Positions 29,691 through 42,503 of a stretch of DNA of 64,000 nt are shown here, in pieces. The stretch lies in assembly GCA_947561395.2 (NCBI GenBank), contig OX387187.1:41521829-41585828 (forward strand). The letters run 5' to 3'. The position numbers and the translations under genes are program-made. The notes beneath the pieces were generated by a model that saw only the letters and a list, made by a program, of their open reading frames with translations, made no database searches and was not told the origin of the DNA. The DNA is from Buxus sempervirens (lineage: Eukaryota > Streptophyta > Magnoliopsida > Buxales > Buxaceae). The stretch's first letter is position 1; each line of letters begins with the position of its first letter.

Positions 29691-32600
29691 ATGGAAACTG
29701 TTGGATCATCATTAACAGGACAAAAACAGCCGCGCAACAGTTGGCTACACTTTAGGTAAAGTTTCCTTCACTTATTTATTTGTTTTATTGTAGAAGTAAG
29801 CATGGAAGCAATCCAATATTTTGGATCATTCTCTTTGTATAAGTTTGGTTATGGTTGTCAAGATGACGGTTATTTTAATTCCTTTTGCATCCTTGTAATT
29901 CTGAATATATTATTGACCATGATTTTCCTTTTGTTCTTTCAGGGAATATTATGTAAACGAAAGAATGAAGAATCGTATTGAAGGTGAACAAATCCCGACG
30001 AAGCAGCAGGTAGGCATTATCAATGGTACCGGTTAAGGAACAGCATTAATTTTATTTATTTTGCACTTCGTCAATCCTATGCAAATGAATTAATCTATTT
30101 AGTTATTGCATTTCAGTTATTTGCGGATGCTGCTGGAGCATGGAGGTCGATGAATCAAGCTGAGAAAGAAGAATTTAAGCGAGCACCACGGCTTGAGTGG
30201 GACGAATACAAGAGGGCTATCCCACAGCAAGAGCCGCGAAAGAAACAACAAGTTCGTAAAATATCTTATCTATAATTGGAATTATTGTGGATAATTAGTT
30301 GAGACTGATATATTATTTCGTTTTACCTTTCTTTTTTGTAGGCTGAGATAAAGACACGTTGTTCACCTGGACGTTTCATTACGGTCTTTCATTCACGGAT
30401 TCTCAGGAGCAGTGCCTTAGAGATAGTGGCTTTCGCTGTCTACTGAATTTACACGCGACGAAGCTTTATCGGCGACTCTGTCATTGGATTTTTCCGAATG
30501 TAGATACTAAGAAGAGATGTATCAGAGTTGGGTCCCAGAATATTTTCTTTGACACACACGACGTGAAGACTATAATTGGGTTACCCATAGAGGGGATAGA
30601 TGTTGATACATCTAAATCAGAAATCCCCGATACGACAGAGTTGCATAGATTTTACGGGGTACGCAATGGAAGCATCCCTATTGAGAATGTCGAGAAGAGC
30701 TTGAAGAGCCCTGAGAACGATCATGAGTGGATCCGTTCGTTTGTATTATATTCGTTGACGACCTTAGTAACTCCATCTTCAATGATTGATGTGAGTGCAT
30801 CCTATCTTCCCTTGTTGGTCGATGTAGAGAGGATAGGAGGTTACAACTGGGGGAAGTACCTTTTAGACACATTGATGCATCACGTAGCCAAGTTTCAAAA
30901 GGGGAAACGGAAATCCGTCAATGGCTGCTTATTATTTTTACAGGTATGTATAGTATTTAAAAGATGCATTAGCTTCTTTATCCTAGCTTATCATTATTAT
31001 AGTGCGTCTAATGATATTTCGATCGTTGCCTAGTATTTGTATTACGATTGGATGATCGTTGGTCAAGCAACACCTCCTACCACTCCACGTATGGCAGTGT
31101 GGACGGATGCATTGCTTTTCCAAAGGGAGAAAGATGAAATGGTGCTCGGTGGATATGGAAATGGGAAGGTATACATATATATATATATATTTGAGTTGAA
31201 CTGATTATTGTAGGTTTTGTTGTCAATTTTGCAAATAATTCAACATTTCTATGTACTGACTAATATACACGTTAAATATTGTAGGTGATTGAGCATCGTG
31301 TTGACAGCTGTGTCGAAGATGAGGCATCAGGCGAATCCCATGAATTAAATTTCATTGATCTTCGGCAATTTCGTGGAGATCCAGATCCTGTAAGATTGGG
31401 TTTTATTTATTTATTTTTTATTAGTTTTCTTATTACGAACACCTCTGCATGTTTTATGATTGGATGTTGTGTATTCCAGGTTATTCAAGGTCATCTCACG
31501 AGGATGTTGGACACGTATACCGAGATGCTAAATCATGTGAGGTCAAGGGAAACCGTGGACCCCTCCGATATCCACATGCGATGTGAGAGCCCTGCTCATA
31601 TGGATACTCCCGACTGTTGCATGCCTGATGTTCCTGATGAAGCAAGGATGGCACCCTCCCATCATAGCACCCACGAGAGCGGTGATCATACCACCGATCT
31701 CGACACGGCGGTGGTTGTGGAGGTAGAAAAAGATAAAATGCAAGAGGATGAGGTGGTGATAGTTCCGTCTCGAAGCAGCATCGGGACCGAGGTAACCAAA
31801 CTTCGAAGAGGGTCACGCAAGAAGACGCGTGGGAAACATTATCGCACCCCATTTATTGGCCATCGCTTGCGTCCTCGATTGGGCCCAGAAGGAAGCTCAA
31901 TCCTACAATACGTTCGTGGAAACAAACATTCTGAGTAAGATAATATTCCTAAACTAACTTGTAAATGTTATTTATGTATTATAATTCGTAGTGAATAATT
32001 CCTGCTTGTGTTTTTCAGTGAAATAATATTCAAATTTGATTCCATCTTTGCGTCGGCAACTGAATTGGCGTGTTTATTAGACAACAAACATGTTAATAGT
32101 GTGGTATGCAAAGCTTATCTTGTGAATAATATATTGTTTATTCAATTGTGCATGTCATCGCTCATGGTATTTTTTTATAGGCTATCAATGCTTTTGGAGC
32201 ATGTCTTATGAAGAACCAACAATTTTCGACTAACCGCAAAGTTAGCCGACATTATTGTCCCACATATATTTGTGTAAGCACTTTTTGTGATAGCACTAGT
32301 AGTCGTTATGATTATACAAATGTTGTTGTTCAAGGCTAGACTAATGACTAAAATTTCCTTTCATATATTATGTAGGAGTGGATGATGAAAAGTGATCGTG
32401 GTTCCACTGAATCCTTGCGTCCTTACTTCGATCCAGGGCGACTAGGGTATTCTGTGCTTGCATGCAATCTTGTAAGTTCCTTGGGATGCAATGTGCCACC
32501 TTCACAAATGATTACTTTCAGATTTTTATGCTTGTATCCTTACTTACTTAGCAGTCTGTAGTACGTTCTTTACTTATAAGGGTGTCTTACTTGTATGTAG

Positions 32601-33412
32601 ATTTTTGTTCCCATGTGTCTGCGCAATCATTGGTTTCTTTTAGTTTTAAACCTAAAAGAGCGGAGAGTGGATGTGCTTGACTCAATGGATGGGGGGCGTC
32701 GTGCGGGACATCAATCCATAATTGAAATGCAGGTAATTTTTTTATTAATGAAATTTTCTCATACCATTTACAACACTTAGCATATTGACCCATGGTTCGT
32801 CACTTGTAGATCCAGATGTTGGATAAGATCTTACGTGACTTCGGAGGTGGTGATCAATTTCCACTTCTACTGTGGGAGTTGCGGCGGGTTAAGGTCCCAC
32901 ACCAAACCAACGGGTAAGCCGTTAGGTTTGTTTTGCTTGACACTCGTTTTGTTTTGCTTCATACATATGTTAGCTTCTTACAAGTGATGTGATGTGATTA
33001 TATACCATCAGGTCTGATTGTGGTGTTTTCATGATGAAATACATGGAGGTGTGGGATGGCAGCACCTTGTCTGAAGAATTTGATCAGGTGCACATATAAC
33101 TTAAATGGTTTATTTATAATTATAGTTATGAAGTACGTCGCTAGTAACACACAAGTACATCTTCTATGAATTCAGAGTTATATGACACATTTTAGGGATA
33201 AGTTCCTTATTGACCTCGTTAAGCACCCTTCTAACCAAGTGCGGGACATAGTTCTGTTTAAGGCAGCAAACACAACTGAGGCGGAGACTAGTGAAGGTGA
33301 AGAAGCCGAAGAGGTAAGACGTACCTGTCACATGTTCAATAACAAGGTGATTTGAAACTAATAACATTCAGGTGCATACATAAACTTATGATTGCATTGT
33401 TTATAGGTATGA
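29691..33412 (+). pseudogene. HMG-box plus Ulp1-type cysteine protease gene of the MULE, probably one frameshift
   Basis: About 13 exons: 29691-29755, 29943-30009, 30117-30251, 30342-30943, 31034-31169, 31285-31389, 31480 to about 31935, 32019-32103, 32181-32273, 32376-32471, 32601-32732, 32810-32913, then 33012-33087, 33176-33313 and a last short one to the stop at 33412. Exons 1-3 encode an HMG-box-like domain (NSWLHFREYYVNERM...AWRSMNQAEKEEF). Exon 4 starts KTRCSPGRFITVF and then must change frame near 30395-30405 to reach SFTDSQEQCLRDSGF, a transposon-protein domain. The C-terminal part is an Ulp1 protease with His in RNHWFLLVLN, Asp in VDVLDSMD and Cys in SDCGVFMMKYME. Such proteases cleave SUMO-like proteins. 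ULP genes in MULEs are known (Kaonashi), though their role is unclear. Confidence 0.75.
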
Positions 33413-33747
33413 TTCACAACTCCAGCATTCCTGGCTCGATAGCAAGGTGAAGAAGCTGAAGGACGTCTTAAATATCCAAGTAGGACGGAAGATTGTGTAT
33501 AGAAAACTTGTACATTAAATTGTTTGTAAATTTATTTTGCTAATGAGTGAAGATGGTTGTAAATTTCGGTCTCTATCTGTGAGAGGAAAACAATTGTAAA
33601 TTTACAATATTTGTACATAATTTTAGGTTATATAATTTTCATTATATCCCCATTTTTTTCCTATATAATTTTCTGGTAATCCAAATTATCATTACGAAGC
33701 AACACCACCATTGTAGTGAGAACAGGATGAAGCACTGTCATGTTACA
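33413..33747. other. Spacer between Ulp1 gene and minisatellite
   Basis: Contains the 3' untranslated end of the protease gene and AT-rich DNA. No gene seen. Confidence 0.5.
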
Positions 33748-35515
33748 AGTCCAACAAACCCTACTTACAAGTCCAACCATGCCTACTTACAAGTCCAACC
33801 TAGCCTATTTACAAGTCCAACCTACCTCACTTACAAGTCCAACGAACACTACTTACAAGTCCAACCTACCCTATTTACAAGTCCAACCTACCTCACTTAC
33901 AAGTCCAACCTACCTCACTTACAAGTCCAACCTACCTCACTTACAAGTCCAACGAACCCTACTTACAAGTCCAACCTACCCTATTTACAAGTCCAACCTA
34001 CCTCACTTACAAGTCCAACGAACCCTACTTACAAGTCCAACCTACCCTATTTACAAGTCCAACCTACCCCACTTACAAGTCCAACCTACCCTATTTACAA
34101 GTCCAACCTACCCCACTTACAAGTCCAACAAACCCTACTTACAAGTCCAACCATGCCTACTTACAAGTCCAACCTAGCCTATTTACAAGTCCAACCTACC
34201 CTATTTACAAGTCCAACCTACCTCACTTACAAGTCCAACGAACCCTACTTACAAGTCCAACCTACCCTATTTACAAGTCCAACCTACCCCACTCACAAGT
34301 CCAACCTACCCTATTTACAAGTCCAACCTACCCCACTTACAAGTCCAACAAACCCTACTTACAAGTCCAACCTAGCCTATTTACAAGTCCAACCTACCCC
34401 ACTTACAAGTCCAACCTACCTTACTTACAAGTCCAACCTACCCTATTTACAAGTCCAACCTACCCCACTTACAAGTCCAACGAACCCTACTTACAAGTCC
34501 AACCTACCCTACCCTACTTACAAGTCCAACCTAGCCTATTTACAAGTCCAACCTACCCCACTTACAAGTCCAACGAACCCTACTTACAAGTCCAACCTAC
34601 CCTACCCTACTTACAAGTCCAACCTAGCCTATTTACAAGTCCAACTTACCCCACTTACAAGTCCAACCTACCCCACTTACAAGTCCAACCTACCCTATTT
34701 ACAAGTCCAACCAACCCCACTTACAAGTCCAACCTACCCTATTTACAAGTCCAACCTACCCCACTTACAAGTCCAACCTAGCATATTTACAAGTCCAACC
34801 TACCCCACTTACAATCCAACGAACCCTACCTACAAGTCCAACCTACCCTACCCTACTTACAAGTCCAACCTACCCTACTTACAAGTCCAACCTACTTACA
34901 AGTCCAACCTACCCTACTTACAAGTCCAACCTACCTTACTTACAAGTCCAACCTACCCCACTTACAAGTCTAACCTATCCTACTTACAAGTCCAACCTAC
35001 CCCACTTACAAGTCCAACGAACCCTACTTACAAGTCCAACCTACCCTACCCTACTTACAAGTCCAACCTAGCCTATTTACAAGTCCAACTTACCCCACTT
35101 ACAAGTCCAACCTACCCCACTTACAAGTCCAACCTACCCTATTTACAAGTCCAACCAACCCCACTTACAAGTCCAACCTACCCTATTTACAAGTCCAACC
35201 TACCCCACTTACAAGTCCAACCTACCATATTTACAAGTCCAACCTACCCCACTTACAAGTCCAACGAACCCTACCTACAAGTCCAACCTACCCTACCCTA
35301 CTTACAAGTCCAACCTACCTTACTTACAAGTCCAACCTACTTACAAGTCCAACCTACCCTACTTACAAGTCCAACCTACCCCACTCTACTTACAAGTCCA
35401 ACCTACCCCACTCTACTTACAAGTCCAACCTACCTTACTTACAAGTCCAACCTACCCCACTTACAAGTCTAACCTATCCTACTTACAAGTCCAACCTACC
35501 CCACTTACAATTCGT
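33748..35515 (+). repeat. 22-bp minisatellite, about 80 copies
   Basis: The unit is ACTTACAAGTCCAACCTACC plus two variable bases. The last part alternates between CTACCCTATT, CTACCCCACT, CTACCTCACT, CGAACCCTACT and CTAGCCTATT variants, with a few shortened or lengthened units (about 16 and 27 bp). The plus strand has only about one G per unit. The unit has no stop in any forward frame, so an open frame of 581 codons (33727-35472) is forced by the repeat and is not evidence of a protein. Confidence 0.95.
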
Positions 35516-35535
35516 AAAAGATGGAAAAAAATACT

Positions 35536-35806
35536 AAGGGTGACGATTTTGGAACGCTTTACGCCCGCTCGAGCGTCAAGCGCAAATTTCAGATTGACAG
35601 GCAAACCAAGCGTGACGCGTTCTGCGCGTTTTTCACCCGCTCGAGCGTCAAGGCAAAAGGTAAAAACTCAGAAAACCCGAGCGTGACGCGTTCTGCGTGG
35701 TTTTCGACCGCTCGAGCGTCAAGGCAAATTTTAAAAAAACTCAGAAAAGCCGAGCGTGACGCGTTCTACGCGTTTTCTTCCCGCTCGAGCGTCAAGGCGT
35801 AAATTT
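35536..35806 (+). repeat. GC-rich 72-bp tandem repeat, four copies
   Basis: CGCTCGAGCG palindromes at about 35566, 35638, 35709 and 35782 give steps of 71-73 bp. Each unit also has GCGTGACGCGTTCTGCGCG. CpG content is far above that of the surrounding AT-rich DNA. The array ends just before a likely 5' untranslated exon of the next gene, so it may be promoter sequence. Confidence 0.85.
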
Positions 35807-36809
35807 CAAAAAACAACCACGAACCCTAAATACTTGCGCGCGCCCTTCTATTCTCCTATTGCAACCTTCAAACCGCCGCCCCCCGCCACCCCTTTCACTA
35901 TTGGCAGTGATTTCGTTAGGAATTTTCGAATTTGTGCTTGGGATTGGATCAAGGGCATATTTGCGTTCGTCCAAGGTACGTGGGGTGTATCTTTTAAAAT
36001 TTATTTCATGCTTTGAAGATTTCATTTAGGATGGATTATACGTTGAAGAAGACGACTCTTGTCATCTTCTTCATGGATTATACGTTTCCTTTTTTCTTGA
36101 GGTTTACTTTACTAAATTCGAACTCTAAATAGATAGACACATTTGAAATAGAAAATTTAAGTAATGTATCTTAGATACGTGGAAATAAACAAACACTTAA
36201 AGTGGTTCATATATGCTTTGGTTAGTAGTTTATGGTTTTAGGTATTTATACTTTTATTTTTATTCCTTACTATTTAATAAAACTGATAATCGAATTTAAT
36301 AAATATATTATTTTGGTTAGAAAATGGAAATAGTTGTTGTACTTAGGTCTTTTTCTTTAAGTCTGAGAAAATGTTTTTTAACTCAAGCAAAGAATATTGA
36401 TATTGAAAATTTTAATATAAAAATGAAGCAAATCTTTCAATGAGATAGTGCTCAACTCACTGAAAGTAGTTGACTAAAATGCAATATGTTGTATGCCTAA
36501 TAATCATTGAAAAGGTGATCTAGAAAGAAGATATCCTTTTCAAATGAAGGAAATTAAATCTCCTTGTAATATGACTATATTTGATAAGTGTTCTTTTTGT
36601 CAAAAGAAGACTAAAAAATTTATTCCCTCCACTAGATTCATTGCACTACATTGAGACCTTTATTTAGGTCCAATCTGACTTCACGTGGGGTGTATCTCTT
36701 AAATTTTATTTTATTTTTGTTATATTTCCTTTCTCCTTCTTCCATTGCTTGAATATGTGCATCTCAACCTTTCTTTTCATCGCGATCTAATACTATACTG
36801 TTCATGCAG
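35807..36809 (+). other. Likely 5' untranslated exon and intron of the PF20167-like gene
   Basis: A strong donor, CCAAG then GTACGT at 35976, and an acceptor, TTCATGCAG ending at 36809 directly before the ATG, suggest an 834-bp intron in the leader. The rest is AT-rich with no coding signal. Confidence 0.5.
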
Positions 36810-37945
36810 ATGCCTAAAAGACGCATCCGAGGGTCTACGTCTAACGTACAACCTCATGATTTTGATACCGAATATTTTATTGACCGCCATGCGCAAATGA
36901 GGTTTCGTCAATACTTGCACAACCGGAGTCTCCTGTTAGAGCGGGAGGTAATAATCCGCGAGCTTGATCCCGAGATTACTTCAGTTTTTACTTCTAGGGG
37001 TTGGGAGCCTTTGCTCATAAATCTTCCTGCACCCCAAGCCATCCTTGTTCGGGAGTTCTATGCAAACGTGCATGATTGGTCCCTTACCCCTCCCAGATTC
37101 AAAGTGTATTTTCGCGGTCAAACAATTTCCATCATCCCTGGTATCATCTCTGAGATATTAGGGATACCAAGAGTGCCTGAGCCTCGATATCCTTACCATG
37201 AGACAGACACCCCTTCACCTACTGTTATGGCATCTTTTGTGTTAGGCAGTACTACCCCTTTCTATGGAACACATCTAGTGATTGATAATATTCCAACTCA
37301 TCGGTCAGTTGTTCTTCGGATTATGAGCACCAACATATGCCCAGTGGCTCATTTGCATACCCTCCCACTCCAGAGACTTAGCTTCTTTTATGCATTACTC
37401 CAAGGTCATTCAATAGACCTTCCTTCTCAAATGATTCGTTCCATGCTACACATTATAATGCATGTCAAACGGAAGCGGAAACTTATTTTTCCTTGCGTCA
37501 TTACCCGACTCTTGCAAGGACTTGACGTATTAATCCCAGAAATTGAGCGACCTTAGTGCTTCCACCGCCTATTGGGCCTACCACCGTAGCACAAAGTGTT
37601 GCGCATGCTAATGCTGCTACTCGGGCTGGTGCTCTTCGTCCACGGCGTCAATCATCTTCCCAGGCTGGAACCTCTCATTCTGGTTCATCTTCGGCTGCTC
37701 CTTCATTTGATCCACCTGCCGTTATGGATTATTTGTCAAGGATTTATGAAGTCCAGCAACAATCGCGTGCAGAACTGGCGCTGATTCGATCTACCCAAGA
37801 GAAGCACGGCCAGCAGCTTTCAGAGTTACAGGGAGCAGTGTCGCAACTTCAACTGCACCGTAACGAGGGTGCAGAGGACGAAGACGAGGATGAAGACGAG
37901 GATGATGGCGAGGATGACGACGATGAAGGAAGTGAGGCAGACTGA
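36810..37945 (+). pseudogene. Putative plant transposon protein (PF20167-like), copy 1, one-base deletion
   Basis: Starts MPKRRIRGST. Residues 60-240 match the putative plant transposon protein domain: FTSRGWEPL, ILVREFYANVHDW, VYFRGQTISI and ISEILGIPRVPEP. A Ser/Ala/Pro linker, a short Gln-rich coiled coil and a tail of almost pure Asp and Glu follow. At about 37551-37556 this copy reads GACCTTAG where copy 2 reads GACCTCTAG, so one base was lost and the frame stops before the tail; the tail stays open in the next frame to 37945. It converges on the transposase gene. Function unknown; the acidic tail suggests a nuclear or chromatin partner, by inference only. Confidence 0.75.
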
Positions 37946-39712
37946 AGTAGAGAGGGGAGCAGAAATTTTTCTTTTTTTGTCGTGGCTTTGATTTGCTCTA
38001 TTTTGTGGCCAAATGCTTGGTTTTTTTTTATTTGTATTTAAGGTTGTACTCTATTACTGGCTTGCACTCTTGCAAATTTAGCACACTAAGCTTGCTTCTT
38101 AGAAAAATTGTTTTCATCTCACCATGGAATATTTTGCTTACTGTATTTGGAAATTGGTTTACGGTTCGTATTGGTTCAGCAGCGTACACATGAACGAAAG
38201 TCTCGTGTCTTATCGACACGGCGTTTTGTGGTTGGCGCCGTAAATGATGAGGTTTACTATCAATGAAAAAATGAAAGCATATCAGTTGGAGCTACTCCAT
38301 ATAAGATCAGGTCGCCCTACGATAAATGTGTATGCAGGAGCTCGTGTCCACATATTTCACCATTGGTTATAGCAAACTAAAGAGCTCATGCTCCAACTAA
38401 TATTAAGTCATGAAATTGATTAGTGACCCTATATCATTGATTTGTTACGAAACGGGTTTCTTGTCACTTATTTTCAAAAACTGGAAAACAATTTGAACTT
38501 TTTATTGTTAGTTTTTTTTTTTTTTCCAAAACATATGAGTTGGGTTATTTAAAGGGAAGATTTGGAAATATCATCCAACTAACATATGACCCTCTACATA
38601 TATATTATATATTATATTCGTAATAACTTTGCCCCAAAAATATATATGTCAAATCAATTTGTCACACATCATTATATAAGATTGATTGTTGTTAAGAATC
38701 CCCATGGTAAGATTTTATCATTGGAGTTAGTTCTACTAAAGAGATTATAGAAAGGAAAAAGGAACTTTTCAAGTAATAGCGATTTAAAGAGAAAAATAAA
38801 AATAACAACAGAGGCTGCAATAAAAGGAATTTTAAATCTAATCTATTGGCTTATAAGTGTAGAGTTGGAGAATTTCTTTTGATCATTATTAGCAAGACAT
38901 TACATGTAAAAGAAAATAATAAAAAAGTTCAACTTAATATCTTTTCTTAACAAGATTTTGATTTGGTCCTTTTTTTTTTTTTTTTTAAAAGATCGATCCA
39001 TCAAGGTAAATAAAGAGAAAATATTAAATCCACAAGGGTCAATAAAGAGAAAATATTAAATGTACTTAAAAAAACATAGATCGAATTTAAAATGTGATCA
39101 TTTTTAAGAAAATAAGATAAAGATTATATGCATATGTATTATATGTAAGCATCTAGGAGTAGTGGCTAAATTCTAAATAATTTATCTTCACATATAAACT
39201 TAGATATCATTCATATTAATCTTTTCCATGCTAATAGCATATTGTATTTTTATGATTTTAAATTTTCTAGATTATAAAAAAAGAAAAATATGAAAATTAA
39301 AGATTAAAACATGCAAAGTATCACGCAAACTCAAATAACATGTAATTGTCAGTTGTCTAACTGATTAACAATAAATTGAAGCAAGCCACTAAGATGAATA
39401 TCTATACAAGATAAAACTCAAAGTACCACACAAACTCACACGTCTATGCTCATTTAATTGCTACATTTACTTTTTAACTCAAGTTTAATAATGAACCCAT
39501 ATCGGGTTAACAATTAGGACCGAGGAGGAGGACAAAAGAAAACAATAGGAGCAGGTTCAAACAAATCCAAGCTGCAAAGCTATGGGGCAAGAAGCATTGC
39601 TTTAGTGGCAGGGCAAGTTGAAGGAATCCGCTACCTGGAAAAAGTGAACAAGTGACTTAATAAAATGAAACGGCAAGAGCAAGTTAGAGTATTCACAACT
39701 TGAAGTATTCAA
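37946..39712. other. Spacer between converging MULE genes
   Basis: AT-rich and without a gene. Two stretches (about 38500-39092 and 39126-39228) are absent from the right arm, either inserted here or lost there. Twin AATAAAGAGAAAATATTAAA copies near 39006 and 39040 lie in the first. Confidence 0.6.
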
Positions 39713-42503
39713 CTAATACCGTAGGTTGTCCCATTGTGTGCTTGCATTCGGTGGATTGCCATGCTGCATCACAAATGGCTGCAAAAACGATAATTTTGTT
39801 ATTACAACAGGTTTGTAAATTATTGATTGTGAGTCAAGAAATTTGAATTATTACTTGCAGCACCTGAGTGAAGCCATAATTCCCTTGAATACCCTGGGCG
39901 AAAATCCTATGATCAACAACACCACCTTGTGACATTTGGTTGGAAGCAAAATATGCCTGCATATTTTGTCAGTTGCCTTATAAGAAACACCAAGACTGGG
40001 GTTGTTTGCAAAACAAAAATAATGGAGTAAAGTATACCTGCACTACTGGCGTATGTGGAGTCATCGGTGCAATAGGCATCATAAATGCATCCCTCATATA
40101 AGGTGTTAGTGGAGTGCAAGAATTCTGAGTAGATTGGCTACTAGAGGTAAACGCCCCACAAGTTGCTGCAACCTCTGTTTAGTTCATGGTTTCCTCTACT
40201 GACTCATTGACCGCTTGTTTTGCTTTCTTCCGTGTACGCTTGATAGCTTGTTCCAACGCACCTTTTTGCCTACGAACACTTGAGCCAACCCGACCACCCC
40301 TTACCTTCTTTTTAATACCTTTTGCCATTGAAAGGATCTCCCTATCGTCAAAGCCGGTAGCTGGAGAATCATTGTCCCTAACACTATTGTCCCCAACACT
40401 ATCTAGAAGTGTGCACTCTGGCTGAGAATTTGCTTGTGAAACATTCACCCTTCCAACTTCACTTTGACTTCCTTATTTTCTTGATGCATCATCCATATCT
40501 CTAGCTTTGTTTTTTTCTTTTACTATTCTATTCGCCTCACATTCAATCTGTTTAACCAGATCACTCGCAAAAGCAGAGGACTCTTCATGCAGTGAGGCCT
40601 TCCTTGCAGCTTGAACAAAATTGCGACACAATTCTCTAAACCTCCTCCCAATTGCTGCTTTGGAGTCCTCCTCAGCAACATTCCTTTCTTCATATGCAAC
40701 CAAACCACTCTTTGCATCTTTAGTCCATCTTTTCAAGATATATTGATCAGGAATCTTCTTTATCCTATTAGCACGAAGAATATAAAATGCATGACTGCAC
40801 AATATGCCACTGAATTCAAATTTCTTACAGCTACAATTGACTGAAGTAGTTTCGCGATCGAATGTAACCGTATGTTGACGAACTCTCCTTTCGGCATCAT
40901 TAGTGACTTTATACTCAACCAATCCGCCAACTTCCCCACAAACATACATCTCACAATTAAGGACACCATCAAGTATTTCTTTACGAACTAATTCAAGGAT
41001 TGCTTCTGTGTAGACGTTTCGTGCACATTCCAACATTTTATTTCCCTCAATCGGCAACGCAGGAGTACTATTTATCATCTTACAATCAACCTTCAGTTCC
41101 TCATACCGCCTATCATCCAGTAATTCATCGAAGCGCCCCAAGAATCGCAATAAATCCTTTTGCCTCTGTAGATGACTTTTCAGTGAAGCATTCATGCTCT
41201 CGGACCTTTGTGTCGTACTCATGTTTGCACAAAACGTGTTTATTCCGTATGCCAGAGACCATTTCTCCTTTTCCTCAAACTTTGCTTTCAACCATCTATT
41301 GGAAGCTAAATCATATTTGTTAATCATTGTGTTCCATGCTTCTATGAATTCCTCATCGTCTTCATACTCGTAAACACATCTACTAAAATCTTTTGCAAAC
41401 GATTTCTCACTGTTAAACACATCGCTAAGATGCTTTGCAGCGTTTTGGAACATGTGCCAAACACAGAAGCGATGGAATGTATCCAGAAGCACCGAAGCTA
41501 TTGCACTCGTCATAGCTTGGTCATGATCAGTGAGAATTGTCTTCGGCCTCTTACCAGACATTGCTCTTACAAAGCTTTCAAATAACCAACTGAATGTCTG
41601 AACGGTTTCATCATATAATAGGGCAGCGCCAAAGATCTTGGTTTGTCTGTGATGATTAACACCAACAAATAACCCGAATGGTCTACCGTACTTGTTTGTT
41701 CTATATGTGGTGTCAAAACAAACCACGTCACCAAAGTAAGTATAATCTGCCATCATCCCAGAGTCAGCCCAAAATATGTTACTAATAAGATCGTCTTCAT
41801 CTAACTGAATGGCATAGAAGAAGGATGCATCTTCCGATTGTTTTCTTTGAAAGTATTCCAATAAGGCTCCTGCATCTCCCTGTTGCATGGCTACCCTACG
41901 TTTGGACCGCAAATAATTCTGATAGTCTACCCGCATGAATCCTAGGCATTCAACGCCACCTACTTCCTTTCTCATCATTTCGACAGTTCTCTTGGGCTGT
42001 ATCCCTGTCGAATCTGCAAGATCAATTTCAGCTGCCTGGGCCTCTGTTACTTTCCGATGCGATCGTAACATATGGACCATGCTTGGCAAAAGTAACTCAT
42101 GATTATGCCCCTCCTCGAACTGTGTAATTATATATTTTCCACTCGCTTCCAATACAATTTTTATTCTTGCCTTACACCCAGTCCTTGTATCTGCACGATG
42201 TTTTACAACCGCCATATCCCTTTTATCTGTCCGACGATAACCTTCCTTTGAGCAACAAAAAACCCTATCCAGCAGGATGCCCGTTCGTTGATGCTTGTGC
42301 TGTAAGTATTTTCTCGTTCCGAAACCAGTTCGTCTTGCATACTCATTATAAAACTGATGTGCGTCGTCTTCTGAATCAAACACCATCCCAATCTTTGGTA
42401 AATATGCTGTCTGCATCGATTCTTGCAAACCATCAACATCCCTATCGATGGTGTCTTCAATGCCATCAATTGATCTAGATGACAATTCCTCCGCATTATC
42501 CAT
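39713..42503 (-). pseudogene. FAR1/MURA-type MULE transposase, copy 1 (stops in the C-terminal part)
   Basis: Exon 1 runs from the ATG at 42503; two short exons end with the stop at 39713-39715, matching copy 2. Full length would be about 877 residues. Residues 45-140 are a FAR1 DNA-binding domain (AHQFYNEYARRTGFG, VFCCSKEG, TGCKARI, FEEGHNHEL). Residues 255-450 are the MULE transposase core with FDTTYR, LTDHDQAM and RSESMNASLKS as likely D, D and E regions. Residues about 550-585 are a SWIM zinc finger (CSCKKFE...GILCSHAF). A Lys/Arg-rich tail follows. Stops occur at about 40473 (after ASRK) and at 40179-40181 (CAA to TAA). The catalytic part is open, so a shortened protein might still be made. 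Confidence 0.9.

Noticed and set aside
31170-31190. AT microsatellite in a Ulp1-gene intron as a regulatory site
   Set aside because: Short simple repeat without further signal.
33727-35472. 581-residue open frame as a real Thr/Ser/Pro-rich repeat protein
   Set aside because: The 22-bp unit has no stop in any forward frame, so a long open frame is automatic; another forward frame is open over much of the same stretch and no start or splice context is seen.
39713-42503. Host FAR1-related (FRS) transcription factor gene
   Set aside because: Domain order is the same, but it lies within MULE terminal repeats, is duplicated with another transposon gene and has stops; transposase is more likely.
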